Assembly (NCBI GenBank): GCA_903231505.1 | Contig: CAFBRK010000216.1 | Span: forward strand, 124,001 to 188,000 | Reading direction: 5' to 3' | From: Olavius algarvensis associated proteobacterium Delta 3 | Lineage (GTDB): Bacteria > Desulfobacterota > Desulfobacteria > Desulfobacterales > CAFBRK01 | DNA length: 64,000 nt | Part shown: positions 45,224 through 54,139 of the stretch, in pieces | Layout of the letters: every line of letters begins with the position of its first letter | How positions within the stretch are numbered: position 1 is the first letter of the stretch | Notes under the pieces: model-generated | What the model saw: only the letters and a program-made list of their open reading frames with translations | The model's database searches: none | Told to the model about the DNA's origin: nothing | Program-made: the position numbers and the translations under genes

Positions 45224-47665
45224 TTATTCTATTTTTGCCCGGTAGAGCCTCAAACTGTTGGTGACGACCGAGATACTGCTCATGGCCATTGCCAGGGCCG
45301 CCAGTATCGGATGCAGCTGGCGCAGCATCGCTGGGACAAAGTCCAAAGGCGCCAGCACACCGGCCGCTACCGGAATCAGGATAACGTTGTAGACAAATGC
45401 CAGGAAAAGATTCTGACGCACCGTGCGCATGGTCCTCCGGCTGATGGCAATCGTACGGGGGATTCCGGTGAGACTGCCGCTGGATAGAATCACATCGGCG
45501 GTTTCGATGGCGACATCGGTACCGGTTCCGATAGCCATGCCGACATCGGCCTGGGCCAGGGCCGGCGCGTCGTTAATGCCATCCCCCACCATGCCGACTT
45601 TCCGGCCCTCACCCATAATTTCTTTGACCTTCAACGACTTTTCGTCCGGGCGCACTTCGGCATAGACGTCATCAATACCGACCTGGTCGGCTATGGTCTT
45701 TGCCGTCTGGAGATTATCCCCGGTGAGCATGACCACCTGGATCCGCTGACGATGCAAACTATCTATGGCTTCCTTGGAATCGGATTTGATCCGGTCGGAT
45801 ACGGCAAGGAGTCCGGCTGCCCGGTCATCCCGGGAGACCACCATGACTGTTTTGCCTTCCGCCTGCAACCTCTCGATATGGCCATCGGTAGACATCAAGA
45901 AGGCACTGTCGAACCATTTGGGTTTTCCCACGCGGATGTGATGTCCGGATATCACTCCCTCGACGCCGAAACCGCCATGGGAGAGAAAGTTGCTCAGGTC
46001 CTTCATCGTGATGTTCCGCTCCCTGGCTTCCCGGACGACCGCCTTGCCCAGCGGATGTTCGGAGCCTTGCTCGACCGAGGCCGCCAGCGATAGAAGCTCG
46101 TTTTCCGTCAGGACATCACCGTCTATTGCAACCACATCCGCCAGGGTGGGCTTGCCCTCGGTAATGGTGCCGGTCTTGTCCAGCACGATGGTATCCAGTT
46201 TCGTGGAATTTTCCAGGGCCTCAGCCCGTTTGAATAGAATGCCGTTTTCGGCGCCTTTCCCGGTACCCGCCATAATCGCCGTTGGGGTGGCCAACCCGAG
46301 GGCACACGGGCAGGCGATGACCAGTACGGCCACCAGCCGGATCATGGATGGGACAAACTCACCGGTAACCCCCCACCACACCCCGAAAGCGACCAAGGCG
46401 ATGAGGATGACCGCGGGGACAAACACCGCCGATACGCGGTCGGCCAGTGCCTGAATCGGTGCTTTGCTGCCCTGTGCTTCCTGAACCAGCCGAATAATCT
46501 GGGCCAACGCGGTTTCCTGCCCCACCCGGGTCGCCCGGAATTTGAGCAATCCTTCACCATTGATGGTGCCGCCGACCACCGTGTCGCCTACGGTTTTATC
46601 CACAGGCAAGGGTTCTCCGGTGAGCATGGATTCATCGACGGCCGATCGTCCCTGAACTACCGTGCCGTCCACAGGAATTCGCTCCCCGGGCCGAACCACC
46701 ACAATCATCTCTTTTTTCACCTGGGAAAGAGGTATTTCTTTTTCCTGCTCTCCTTCGAGAATGAATGCCGTTTTCGGCTGTAACCCGATGAGCTTTCGTA
46801 TGGCGCTGCCGGTCTTGCCTTTGGTACGGGCCTCCAGCAGCTTGCCCAGTTTGATCAGGGTGATGATGACCGCAGCGGTTTCGAAATAAACGTGCTGTCC
46901 TATGGCGGGGAGCACCAGGACCGCTGTGGAATAGAAGTACGCGACCGACGAGCCCAGCGCAATCAGCACGTCCATGTTGGCGCTTCTGTTGCGCAGGCTT
47001 TTCAGGCCGCCCACATAATAATCCCATCCGGTGTAAAACTGCACCGGCGTTGCCAGCAAAAGAAAGAGCCAATTGACCCATGGGGCATGTCCCCAGGGAC
47101 CGACTAGATTGAAATCACGTAACATGCTCAAGGCAAAAAGCGGCAGGGAGAAGATAACCCCGACAATAAATTTCCGGGTTTGGTCACTAATTTCCGCCTG
47201 CCGGGCCTGCTGCTCTGCATCTTCAAGGTCAGGAGATTCATCCGGGGTGATAACGCCGTACCCGGCTTTTTCTATCGCAGCGACAATATCCTCGAAGCTC
47301 GCGATATCCGGCAGATAGTCAATAGCAACACGTTCGGTGGCAAAGTTTACGGATGCCTGGAGGACACCGCCCACCTTTTGATTCAAGGCCCGTTCAATAT
47401 TGGATGCGCAATTGGCACAGGTCATACCTGTGACAGGCAAATCAAGGTGATTCGTAACCACACCGTACCCGGCGCGACGGATGCCGGCCACTACTTCGTC
47501 GACGGCCATCTGACCGGAATCGAATTTTACAGTTGCCTTCTCCGAGGCAAAGTTAACGGCGGCTTTTTGGATCCCAGTCAATTTATTTAAACCGCGTTCA
47601 ATGTTGGCGGCGCAATTGGCGCACGTCATTCCGGTAACCGGCAGGGTAATGTTCTGTTCGCTCAT
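45224..47665 (-). CDS. copA: Copper-translocating P1B-type ATPase
   Basis: 813 residues from ATG 47665, which has AGGAGG ten nt upstream; longer frames have no ribosome-binding site. Two N-terminal metal-binding domains each with GMTCANC, eight membrane helices, the CPC ion site ([11 protein letters not shown]), the phosphorylated DKTGT, the HP dipeptide ([12 protein letters not shown]) and the hinge [20 protein letters not shown]. Exports Cu(I) from the cytoplasm. A sigma-54 promoter lies about 200 bp upstream. Genes as far as the Ser/Thr kinase follow without a clear break. Confidence 0.95.
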   Translation of the reverse strand: MSEQNITLPVTGMTCANCAANIERGLNKLTGIQKAAVNFASEKATVKFDSGQMAVDEVVAGIRRAGYGVVTNHLDLPVTGMTCANCASNIERALNQKVGGVLQASVNFATERVAIDYLPDIASFEDIVAAIEKAGYGVITPDESPDLEDAEQQARQAEISDQTRKFIVGVIFSLPLFALSMLRDFNLVGPWGHAPWVNWLFLLLATPVQFYTGWDYYVGGLKSLRNRSANMDVLIALGSSVAYFYSTAVLVLPAIGQHVYFETAAVIITLIKLGKLLEARTKGKTGSAIRKLIGLQPKTAFILEGEQEKEIPLSQVKKEMIVVVRPGERIPVDGTVVQGRSAVDESMLTGEPLPVDKTVGDTVVGGTINGEGLLKFRATRVGQETALAQIIRLVQEAQGSKAPIQALADRVSAVFVPAVILIALVAFGVWWGVTGEFVPSMIRLVAVLVIACPCALGLATPTAIMAGTGKGAENGILFKRAEALENSTKLDTIVLDKTGTITEGKPTLADVVAIDGDVLTENELLSLAASVEQGSEHPLGKAVVREARERNITMKDLSNFLSHGGFGVEGVISGHHIRVGKPKWFDSAFLMSTDGHIERLQAEGKTVMVVSRDDRAAGLLAVSDRIKSDSKEAIDSLHRQRIQVVMLTGDNLQTAKTIADQVGIDDVYAEVRPDEKSLKVKEIMGEGRKVGMVGDGINDAPALAQADVGMAIGTGTDVAIETADVILSSGSLTGIPRTIAISRRTMRTVRQNLFLAFVYNVILIPVAAGVLAPLDFVPAMLRQLHPILAALAMAMSSISVVTNSLRLYRAKIE

Positions 47666-47691
47666 GGCCGCCTCCTTTCTATGCTTCTTGT

Positions 47692-47886
47692 TTAAAGCAC
47701 GTTCGAAAAGTATGGTTGGACTTCCCATGTGAACGTGGTTTCCGGAGAATCGGCCAGATCACGAATGATCAGCGTGACCGATTTCACCGGTTTCTCCAGC
47801 GCCGGGAAGAAGAGAGCTCCCTTGCGGTGATGGCCGCCCGGGGGAGATCCTTTCCACTGTCTGAGCAAACCTTGTGCCAGAAGCAA
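47692..47886 (-). pseudogene. C-terminal remnant of a hypothetical protein
   Basis: Natural-looking tail (AQGLLRQWKGSPPGGHHRKG, later [18 protein letters not shown]) of a larger protein family; the frame stays open upstream to about 47998 without an ATG. The copA sigma-54 promoter sits inside this reading frame, so the sequence now functions as promoter/leader and not as a gene. Confidence 0.45.
47864..47879 (-). promoter_or_regulatory. Sigma-54 promoter of copA
   Basis: Minus strand TGGCAC-AAGGT-TTGCT, a consensus -24/-12 element about 200 bp before copA. Confidence 0.85.
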
Positions 47887-47956
47887 TAATCGAGTGTATA
47901 TCGCATAATAACGGCAAGTTAGGATTCTTGATGTGGGCAGCTGGAAGTGTGTAATC

Positions 47957-47971
47957 GGGTAATAATTACCC
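47957..47971. promoter_or_regulatory. Perfect dyad enhancer box of copA
   Basis: GGGTAA-TAA-TTACCC, a symmetrical form of the box seen elsewhere, about 80 bp upstream of the sigma-54 promoter; a further GTGTAA half-site is at 47950-47955. Confidence 0.65.
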
Positions 47972-48000
47972 GTTTGCTTTGAAGAAAATCTGCCGTTGGA

Positions 48001-48888
48001 TTAAGGCCCAGGAAAAGAGGATGAGCGAACCGCGCCCGGGTTGACCTGCGGCAAAACACCGCATTGAGCCTGCGAAGAGTTTAACCTGAAGACCGATGGA
48101 TAGATTTCCCGACGCCATCGCCATCCGACATCGACGATTTCGCCGGGTGTTGCTGCGGTGTACAGTACTTCAAAAACCTTGTTGAGAACAGCGTGCTGCT
48201 GGTCTGTGTGGCCGGGCTCTCCCAGCGGGTGGCCAAAAGGCCAACGCAGGAAAATCGATCTTGGCGGTTTGATTTTCTTGGTATACAAACGATTGATGGA
48301 AATACCGACCGTGGGGATACCGAAAGATTCAATGATGTGCTGGATCAATCCCACGGATTGATGGCAGATGCCTCAGGCCGGAGTCAGTAGAACGGCATCC
48401 ACCTGGTCGCGTTTCAGCATACGTGCCACCCGGGGAGCGGTTTGGTTGATCAGCGTCCTCACATGGTATCCGTCTATATGTCCCATAAATGAAAAGTGCC
48501 GATCGGCTATGCCCCCCATACAACCGGCTTCCCGCAATTCTTCCAGTCTGGCAATGGGAAAGACAACATTCAGATCACGGTCGGCATCGCGGTGATCAAA
48601 GTAATCGTGCGTGATGGTATAGTCTTCGGCAATGGTTTGTGAATCGATGATTCGAAACGATGGATCCCCGTCGGAGTCGACCATGTCAAATGGCGGCTGG
48701 TGCTTATGATGGACCCCGGCGGTGGTCACCAGCGCGATGGTCGACTCCTCCAGAGGCCGTGTGACAGGAGTCCACGGGACGGAGTCCGTCTCCAATGGCT
48801 TGAACGAGGCGACCAGCATTTTCGAAAAGGCGGGCGAATAGGCCATCAGACGGGCCAGTCCCTGATTAAGGAATCGCTTGATCATCAT
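48001..48888 (-). CDS. GrdB-like selenoprotein (glycine/sarcosine/betaine reductase selenoprotein B family), Sec at UGA
   Basis: A single frame of 295 residues if the in-frame TGA at 48373-48375 (codon 172) is read as selenocysteine. Sequence before it (VDAVLLTPA) and after it (GICHQSVGLIQHI, SFGIPTVGIS) matches the conserved active-site region of GrdB-like proteins, giving a U-x-x-C motif. The family catalyses or resembles reductive cleavage of glycine-type substrates, but the small GrdA and GrdC partners are absent, so activity is unknown. A stem-loop follows the TGA. It lies 111 bp after the YHS gene and may share its transcript. Confidence 0.85.
48344..48362 (-). promoter_or_regulatory. 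Candidate bacterial SECIS hairpin
   Basis: In the mRNA, starting 10 nt after the UGA, AUCAAUCC and GGAUUGAU form a perfect 8-bp stem around GUG. The distance to the loop (about 18 nt) fits bacterial SECIS elements, which guide SelB. Confidence 0.65.
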
Positions 48889-48999
48889 GGTGCGTTATAA
48901 CTCCCTTCCAGCATAACGGACGCGGTACGATGACGTGCAACCTGTCATCGTTTTCAGCACAAGGTTTTTGCCCGGAAAAAGGGTGTCACTCCGGGAACA

Positions 49000-49245
49000 T
49001 CAGTGGCACGATTGAGGTCGTCCGCCTGTGGCCTTGTTTAGCCGGTCGAGATAGCGCCGCCAGAACCCTTTTCGTTTTTCGATGGCAAACTTGTTGGGGT
49101 TCGCTTCAAACGTCTCCTTGCATCCTTCTGCACAAAAGTAGATTTGAATGCCCTTATGGCAGGTTTGTGCAGCGGCAGTGGCCGGGTTCACCGACATGCC
49201 GCATACCGGATCGATATATTTCTGCTTTTGATCTGCGTTGGTCAT
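49000..49245 (-). CDS. YHS-domain metal-binding protein
   Basis: 81 residues: DPVCGMSV followed by YFCAEGCKETFEANPNKF, the complete YHS pattern found in copper and heavy-metal proteins such as the N-terminus of some CopA/CopB ATPases. Expected to bind copper or a related metal in the cytoplasm. Starts 33 bp after the SHOCT gene; C-terminal tail basic and variable. Confidence 0.85.
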   Translation of the reverse strand: MTNADQKQKYIDPVCGMSVNPATAAAQTCHKGIQIYFCAEGCKETFEANPNKFAIEKRKGFWRRYLDRLNKATGGRPQSCH

Positions 49246-49278
49246 CTTGCACCCCCTTTGCGTGCCAGGAAACTTGAG

Positions 49279-49635
49279 CTATCCGCTTAAATCCTGACGC
49301 ATGTCTTCAAATTCCGTCTTGTTGATTTCACCCCTGGCATAACGCTCCTTCAGAATTTCCAGAGGATTGGACGAATCGCTTTCAATACTTCTTTGGGATC
49401 CACGGATTCCGTTTACGGCTCCTGATATCAACAGGACAAAAGCGCCAATTAGAATGATCCAGAAAATGATCATCACAAATCCCATGCCGCCTCCCATCAT
49501 GTGGTTGTACCCCATGCCCCAACGGCCGCCCCCCGGCCACATAACGGCGCTATGGTTGTAGAGAAACCATATCCCCGCGGCAATCAAAACAGCGGAAACT
49601 CCGAGGCTAAGAAAGATAGATGATTTTCGGTTCAT
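49279..49635 (-). CDS. SHOCT-domain membrane protein
   Basis: 118 residues: two hydrophobic segments (about 7-25 and 53-74) separated by a Gly/Met/His-rich stretch (GGGRWGMGYNHMMGGGMGF), then a SHOCT motif (LEILKERYARGEINKTEFEDM). SHOCT is an oligomerisation motif common in proteins near metal-resistance genes. First gene after the sigma-54 promoter at 49712. Confidence 0.82.
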   Translation of the reverse strand: MNRKSSIFLSLGVSAVLIAAGIWFLYNHSAVMWPGGGRWGMGYNHMMGGGMGFVMIIFWIILIGAFVLLISGAVNGIRGSQRSIESDSSNPLEILKERYARGEINKTEFEDMRQDLSG

Positions 49636-49711
49636 GACTGATATCCTTTTCCGATTTGTTTTTTCTTTTTAATGCCTGGCACCGGAACCACCGGCCCTGG
49701 TAGACCAGCTA

Positions 49712-49727
49712 CGCAAGGTGTGTGCCA
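49712..49727 (-). promoter_or_regulatory. Sigma-54 promoter of the SHOCT-YHS-selenoprotein group
   Basis: Minus strand TGGCAC-ACACC-TTGCG, a near-perfect -24/-12 element about 80 bp before the SHOCT start. Confidence 0.85.
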
Positions 49728-49836
49728 TATCTACTTGCGCCGGCGGGAAATTGTTCTAACCCGTTAAGAAATCGATACAAATTTTAAGAAACCGGATTTC
49801 GCGGGATGGTGCTGGCGGAAGCGCGGATGTCTATGT

Positions 49837-49851
49837 GTGTAAAAAGGAAAC
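49837..49851. promoter_or_regulatory. Putative enhancer half-site
   Basis: GTGTAA-AAA-GGAAAC, one conserved half-site, about 110 bp upstream of the sigma-54 promoter. Confidence 0.4.
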
Positions 49852-49928
49852 GGAGAATATCCTTCATGCGTCATTCTGGCGGAGGAGGCTGTGTTACAAT
49901 TATAAAAATAGTCGTTTTGATGATTATG

Positions 49929-50005
49929 TCATTCCGGGCTTGACCCGGAATCCAGGTGGTTTTAGACAGTTGGGTCTCTGGATGCCGGACCACGTCCGGC
50001 ATGAC
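49929..50005. repeat. Intergenic hairpin-rich repeat
   Basis: Two hairpins, TTCCGGG-CTTGA-CCCGGAA and GCCGGACCACGTCCGGC, in the arrangement of the widespread proteobacterial intergenic repeat ('attccgggcttgacccggaatccag...'). No gene in the surrounding 49852-50095. Confidence 0.7.
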
Positions 50006-50095
50006 GTTTCCGCACGATTCATCGGAGAGCCATGGCCCGAGAAAACGACTATCAAAGCCTGCGGACGTTTTCTAATTTATTTCCAGGAAACTACA

Positions 50096-51478
50096 CTAGA
50101 AACCGATATTATATATCTTCAATTTATTATGCAGCGTCTTTCTGGATATTCCCAGACGACGGGCGGCTTCCGCCTTATTGCCGTTGCTGGCCCTCAGGGC
50201 GGCCATGATCGCTTTTTTTTCAATGTCGTCCATCGAATGGGTGCCGTCCATAATAGTGGCTTCGCCGGATGGCTGGGAGTCCGGGTCTGCATATCGTTCA
50301 GTGACACTGAGCGGCAGGTGTTTCTCTGAGATGTATTCGCCGGTCAAAAGAATAACCGCACGCTCGATGGCATTCTCCAATTCCCGGACGTTGCCGGGCC
50401 AGTCGTAATTGATCAGCATGTCCATCGCCAGCGGAACTACCCCCTTCACTGTTTTGCGGTTTTTGCGGGCAAATGTTTTTAGGAAATGCTGGGCTAAAAT
50501 AGGGATGTCCTCCCGACGCTCTCTCAGTGGCGGCATATGCAGCGGCATCACATTGAGACGATAGAAAAGGTCTTCCCGAAACCGCCCTTCGGCCACCTCA
50601 GATTCAAGGTCGCGGTTGGTGGCGGCTATTATCCGGACATCCACCTTTAGGGTCTCTTCACCCCCGACGCGCTGTATTTCTTTTTCCTGAAGCACCCGCA
50701 GCAGTTTCGCCTGCATGGTGGAGGAAGTCTCACCGATTTCATCCAAAAAGATAGTGCCATGGTTCGCCTTCATAAAGTGTCCTTCGCGGCGCCTTTCCGC
50801 TCCGGTGAACGCTCCCCTCTCATGGCCGAACAGTTCCGACTCCAGAAGTGTCTCCGTAATTGCCGCACAATTGACAACCACCAACGGTTTGTCTTTGCGT
50901 GGGCTGTTGAAGTGCAGCGAACGGGCGATCAATTCTTTGCCGGTACCGCTTTCCCCGGTGATCAGCACGGTGGCCTCGGAGGGTGCGACCATCGACATCA
51001 TCTCAAGCAGCTTTTTCATCGGCTGGCTCCTGCCGATGATGTTGGCGATGTCATAATCAGCCCTCAGATGCTCTTTGAGTGCCCTGTTCTCCTCTTTAAG
51101 ACCGGCGTGCTCACCGGCCCTCTCGATGGTCAACTTCAGCACTTCAAAATCCAGGGGTTTTACGAGATAATCGTAGGCCCCGGCTTTCAGGGCCTCCACG
51201 GCCGATCCGATCGATGAGTAGGCGGTCATGATAATGACGGGAATCGCCGGGTTGTAAGCTTTTATCTGCTTCAACGCCTCAATACCGCTCATGGTCGTCA
51301 TGCGCACATCCATGAGAATAAGATCCACCGGTGTGGAGGTGACGGTGTCGACCGCCGAAGTCCCGTCGTCTGCAGTCTCCACCGTATACCCCCAGCTTCC
51401 AATGATGGTTTTGATAGAGATCAGATGACCGGGATCGTCATCCACGATCAGAATTTTAGTCTTCTCTGGAGTTACCAT
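50096..51478 (-). CDS. Sigma-54-dependent NtrC/ZraR-type response regulator
   Basis: 460 residues: receiver (phospho-acceptor in VDLILMDVRM), AAA+ domain with GESGTGKE, the sigma-54-contacting GAFTGA loop and the R-finger region, and a C-terminal Fis-type helix-turn-helix (NKAEAARRLGISRKTLHNKL). Activates transcription from -24/-12 promoters. Overlaps the sensor kinase by one base (TAATG). The five sigma-54 promoters in the window are the obvious targets, with the GTGTAA/TTACCC dyads as binding sites; this is inferred. Confidence 0.95.
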   Translation of the reverse strand: MVTPEKTKILIVDDDPGHLISIKTIIGSWGYTVETADDGTSAVDTVTSTPVDLILMDVRMTTMSGIEALKQIKAYNPAIPVIIMTAYSSIGSAVEALKAGAYDYLVKPLDFEVLKLTIERAGEHAGLKEENRALKEHLRADYDIANIIGRSQPMKKLLEMMSMVAPSEATVLITGESGTGKELIARSLHFNSPRKDKPLVVVNCAAITETLLESELFGHERGAFTGAERRREGHFMKANHGTIFLDEIGETSSTMQAKLLRVLQEKEIQRVGGEETLKVDVRIIAATNRDLESEVAEGRFREDLFYRLNVMPLHMPPLRERREDIPILAQHFLKTFARKNRKTVKGVVPLAMDMLINYDWPGNVRELENAIERAVILLTGEYISEKHLPLSVTERYADPDSQPSGEATIMDGTHSMDDIEKKAIMAALRASNGNKAEAARRLGISRKTLHNKLKIYNIGF

Positions 51479-53265
51479 TATCCCCTCTCATCCGTTCCGG
51501 TATAACATGGGATCCAAAGTGAAACAGCGGTCCCCTGCCCCGGAATACTGTTGACCTCTATGTGTCCCTCGTGTGCTTCGATAATCTTATAAACGATGCC
51601 CAGCCCTAAACCGGTTCCCTTGTTTTTGGTCGTGAAATAGGGGTCGAAAATTTTATCGATATGTTCCTTCGGAATACCCTGCCCGGTGTCGCTGACGACA
51701 ATTTTTACCATTTCGGCAGCGTCGGAAGTGCACTGGACAGTCAGGTTGCCGCCGTCTTCCATTGCCTGTATGGCGTTAAGATAGACATTGAGAAGGCACT
51801 GGGAAAACCTGTCGGGGTCTATGAACGCGGGGCAGATGGCAGATTCGGTGTGATGGTGAATGGTGATATTTCGGGTCGCCACATCCTGCTGAATCAGTTT
51901 AAGCGATCGTGATATGAGCAAATCCACCTCTGTGGATTGCCTGTTCAGATCCGAGGGGCGCGCAAATTCCAGCAGTTCGGTAATTGCCCGGTTCAGGCGT
52001 TCCACCTCCTGGATCATGATCCCGGCAGCCTCCTGAGCTTCGCTGCCCTCGTCAAACTGATCGGCAAAGAATGTGGCCAGCGCCTTGATGGAACTCAAGG
52101 GATTTCGTACCTCGTGGGCGACACCTGCCGCCAACCCGCCCATGGCAGCCAGTTTTTCCTGTCGGCGGACTTCCTCCTGGAGCCGGCGTATTTCACTCAA
52201 GTCCCGTAATATCAATACCTGGCCCAAAAACTCTCCGGCATCATTGGTGATACCGGTGGCGCTGACGCTCAGGGGCACGGTTTTGTTCTCTGAAAACGTA
52301 CATTCAACTTCCCGCTCCGTAATTTTTTTCTGGTCACCGAGGATTTCCTGTACCCCGCATAATCCCTCCGGCAATAATGCGTCCGGGGTCTTGTTTTGTG
52401 CAACACTTCGATTCAATTCGGTAATTTTTTCAGCTGCTTCATTGAAAAATGTGATCCGGCCGGATTTGTCCGTGGCAATCAGACCAACGGGAAGATGGCT
52501 GACGACCTCGTCGGCAAACGCGCTGGTATCCTGCAGGGACTGCCTGGCGGCACGATAACTGTGCATCCAGAATAAGGAAACGAAACCGCCGAAACCCAAA
52601 AGGAGCATCACAATGGATAATATGATGGTGGTTTGGATGTCGCTTCGGATGGCTTCCTCAAACGGGGTGACGTCCAGGCCGACGATGACGAGCAGCTTCT
52701 GACGCTTATCAGGTGAGAACCAGTCATTCGATGCCCCACGCATCCCTCGCCCCCGCATCATCATCCGCATATGACCGGACGCCCCGGGACCCGCCAAATC
52801 CAAAGGACGAAAATGCCGGTGGACTTCGAACACACGCTGCTGGTCCTGCAGGGTCACCAGTTCCCAATTTTCGTGCTGGTGGGGTCCGAGGTGGGCCACC
52901 TTGCGGTTCGGGTCGAAAGACTTGTTGATCTTTGATGGATCGCTGTGGGCGAGTGCCCGTCCGCTTTGATCCATGACCGCCATATATAGAACATCCGGCA
53001 GACGAGCGGTCTCTTCCAGCAGCAGCTGAATCTGCTGGCCGCCCCACATCATTCCCATCATGCCCGTTCGGGCGCCGGCTTCCACGGCACGAATCAGGGC
53101 GGCGCCCTTGGCGGTCAGCAACTCTGACATGTACCGCTTTTCCCGGTTGGTGTTCTGAAACGCAAGCACCATAACGACAATCAACAGAATGATCGTCGAG
53201 CCCAGGATGATCCAAGGCGATAGCTGCATCCCGGTATGAGGCCCACCGGGAGATCTCGTTCTCAT
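51478..53265 (-). CDS. ZraS-like sensor histidine kinase
   Basis: 595 residues from ATG 53265 (AAGGAG upstream). Two membrane helices (about 16-36 and 222-244) frame a periplasmic sensor with an unusual His/Met-rich segment (HQHENWEL, GHMRMMMRGRGMRG), suggesting metal detection. Then a PAS domain, HisKA (AAGVAHEVRNPLSSIKAL) and HATPase (VSDTGQGIPKEHIDKIFDPY). Pairs with the overlapping response regulator. Confidence 0.93.
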   Translation of the reverse strand: MRTRSPGGPHTGMQLSPWIILGSTIILLIVVMVLAFQNTNREKRYMSELLTAKGAALIRAVEAGARTGMMGMMWGGQQIQLLLEETARLPDVLYMAVMDQSGRALAHSDPSKINKSFDPNRKVAHLGPHQHENWELVTLQDQQRVFEVHRHFRPLDLAGPGASGHMRMMMRGRGMRGASNDWFSPDKRQKLLVIVGLDVTPFEEAIRSDIQTTIILSIVMLLLGFGGFVSLFWMHSYRAARQSLQDTSAFADEVVSHLPVGLIATDKSGRITFFNEAAEKITELNRSVAQNKTPDALLPEGLCGVQEILGDQKKITEREVECTFSENKTVPLSVSATGITNDAGEFLGQVLILRDLSEIRRLQEEVRRQEKLAAMGGLAAGVAHEVRNPLSSIKALATFFADQFDEGSEAQEAAGIMIQEVERLNRAITELLEFARPSDLNRQSTEVDLLISRSLKLIQQDVATRNITIHHHTESAICPAFIDPDRFSQCLLNVYLNAIQAMEDGGNLTVQCTSDAAEMVKIVVSDTGQGIPKEHIDKIFDPYFTTKNKGTGLGLGIVYKIIEAHEGHIEVNSIPGQGTAVSLWIPCYTGTDERG

Positions 53266-53310
53266 TTTTTTCTCCTTAACCCGGACATTGCACCAAAAAA
53301 CTAATGGCAG

Positions 53311-53371
53311 TGTGTAAAAAATAAACACATCCTCTCGAGATGTCTCAAATAGTGTGTAATTTTTTTACACA
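53311..53371. promoter_or_regulatory. Two palindromic boxes before the sensor kinase
   Basis: TGTGTAAAAAATAAACACA (53311-53329) and TGTGTAATTTTTTTACACA (53353-53371) are 42 bp apart. They resemble the enhancer boxes at other promoters but sit downstream of the kinase's own -24/-12 element, so they may act in autoregulation or serve the divergent gene. Confidence 0.6.
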
Positions 53372-53395
53372 TTTTTCCTACATCTCCTCTATTAA

Positions 53396-53411
53396 AGCCA
53401 TTTTAGTGCCA
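53396..53411 (-). promoter_or_regulatory. Sigma-54 promoter of the two-component operon
   Basis: Minus strand TGGCAC-TAAAA-TGGCT: -24 perfect, -12 with one mismatch. About 130 bp before the kinase start. Confidence 0.65.
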
Positions 53412-53608
53412 ATCTTTCACAGTGGATCATATTTATCGCGAGGTCACAGCCATAACCCGTGACATGGTACGATGAAGAATTGAGGAGGGCGAGCCGTGGC
53501 ATTGGCCTGGTAGGCGCTGTTTGGGGGAGGATACCTTCACTTTCAAGTGGCTTTCTGTAAAACGACGAACTGCAATTGATTCTGCCGAAAGCAAACCTAC
53601 TATGGGAT

Positions 53609-53650
53609 ATACCACATTGTGGTATGTTTATTGAATATGCCACAATATTC
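53609..53650. promoter_or_regulatory. Candidate operator dyads
   Basis: A perfect palindrome ATACCACA-T-TGTGGTAT (53609-53625), then GAATAT...ATATTC (53633-53650), 110-150 bp before the exported protein at 53762. The regulator is unknown. The rest of 53412-53761 shows no gene. Confidence 0.4.
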
Positions 53651-53761
53651 ATGGAAACGAATGAATCCATCACACCGGTGGTGTGATCAAAATTTCGCTT
53701 TCCGGGAAAGTTTATCGCAAATCATAACATCGTTGAACGATTCTATTGACGGGAGGCTGTC

Positions 53762-54130
53762 ATGGAACCTTTAAACATCAGTAATCGCTTAAAAGCAGCG
53801 GTAGCGGTGTGCGCCATATTCATCTCATTAACATTCATCGTCTCTTCAACGGCATTCGGTCACGGAGGCAAAACCCACGGCGGGCAGACGTTTACCGCCT
53901 TTCAGGCCCTGCAAAAGGCAACCCAGCTCTATGATCGTCTGATCACCTCCGGAAAACTGCCTGAGGACTGGGAAACAAATTTACACGCGATCAAAATCGA
54001 TGTTCGAAACTCGGCGGAAAAGCGCGAGGTTGTCGTCCAATTTGAAAAGACACAGGGAAGCCCGACCAGTGTTTACTTTTTTTTCGATGAAAAAGGGGAG
54101 TATTCAGGATCAAATTTCACGGGGAAATAA
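53762..54130 (+). CDS. Exported DUF6488-like protein
   Basis: 122 residues with a signal peptide (cleavage near TAFG-HGG) and a His/Gly segment (HGGKTHGGQ) at the mature N-terminus. The rest (LYDRLITSGKLPEDWETNL; VVVQFEKTQGSPTSVYFFFD) resembles small periplasmic proteins found with copper genes. GGGAGG upstream. Ten bp before the next membrane protein gene, so probably one operon with the multicopper oxidase. Confidence 0.7.
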   Translation: MEPLNISNRLKAAVAVCAIFISLTFIVSSTAFGHGGKTHGGQTFTAFQALQKATQLYDRLITSGKLPEDWETNLHAIKIDVRNSAEKREVVVQFEKTQGSPTSVYFFFDEKGEYSGSNFTGK

Positions 54131-54139
54131 AAAGAGGAC

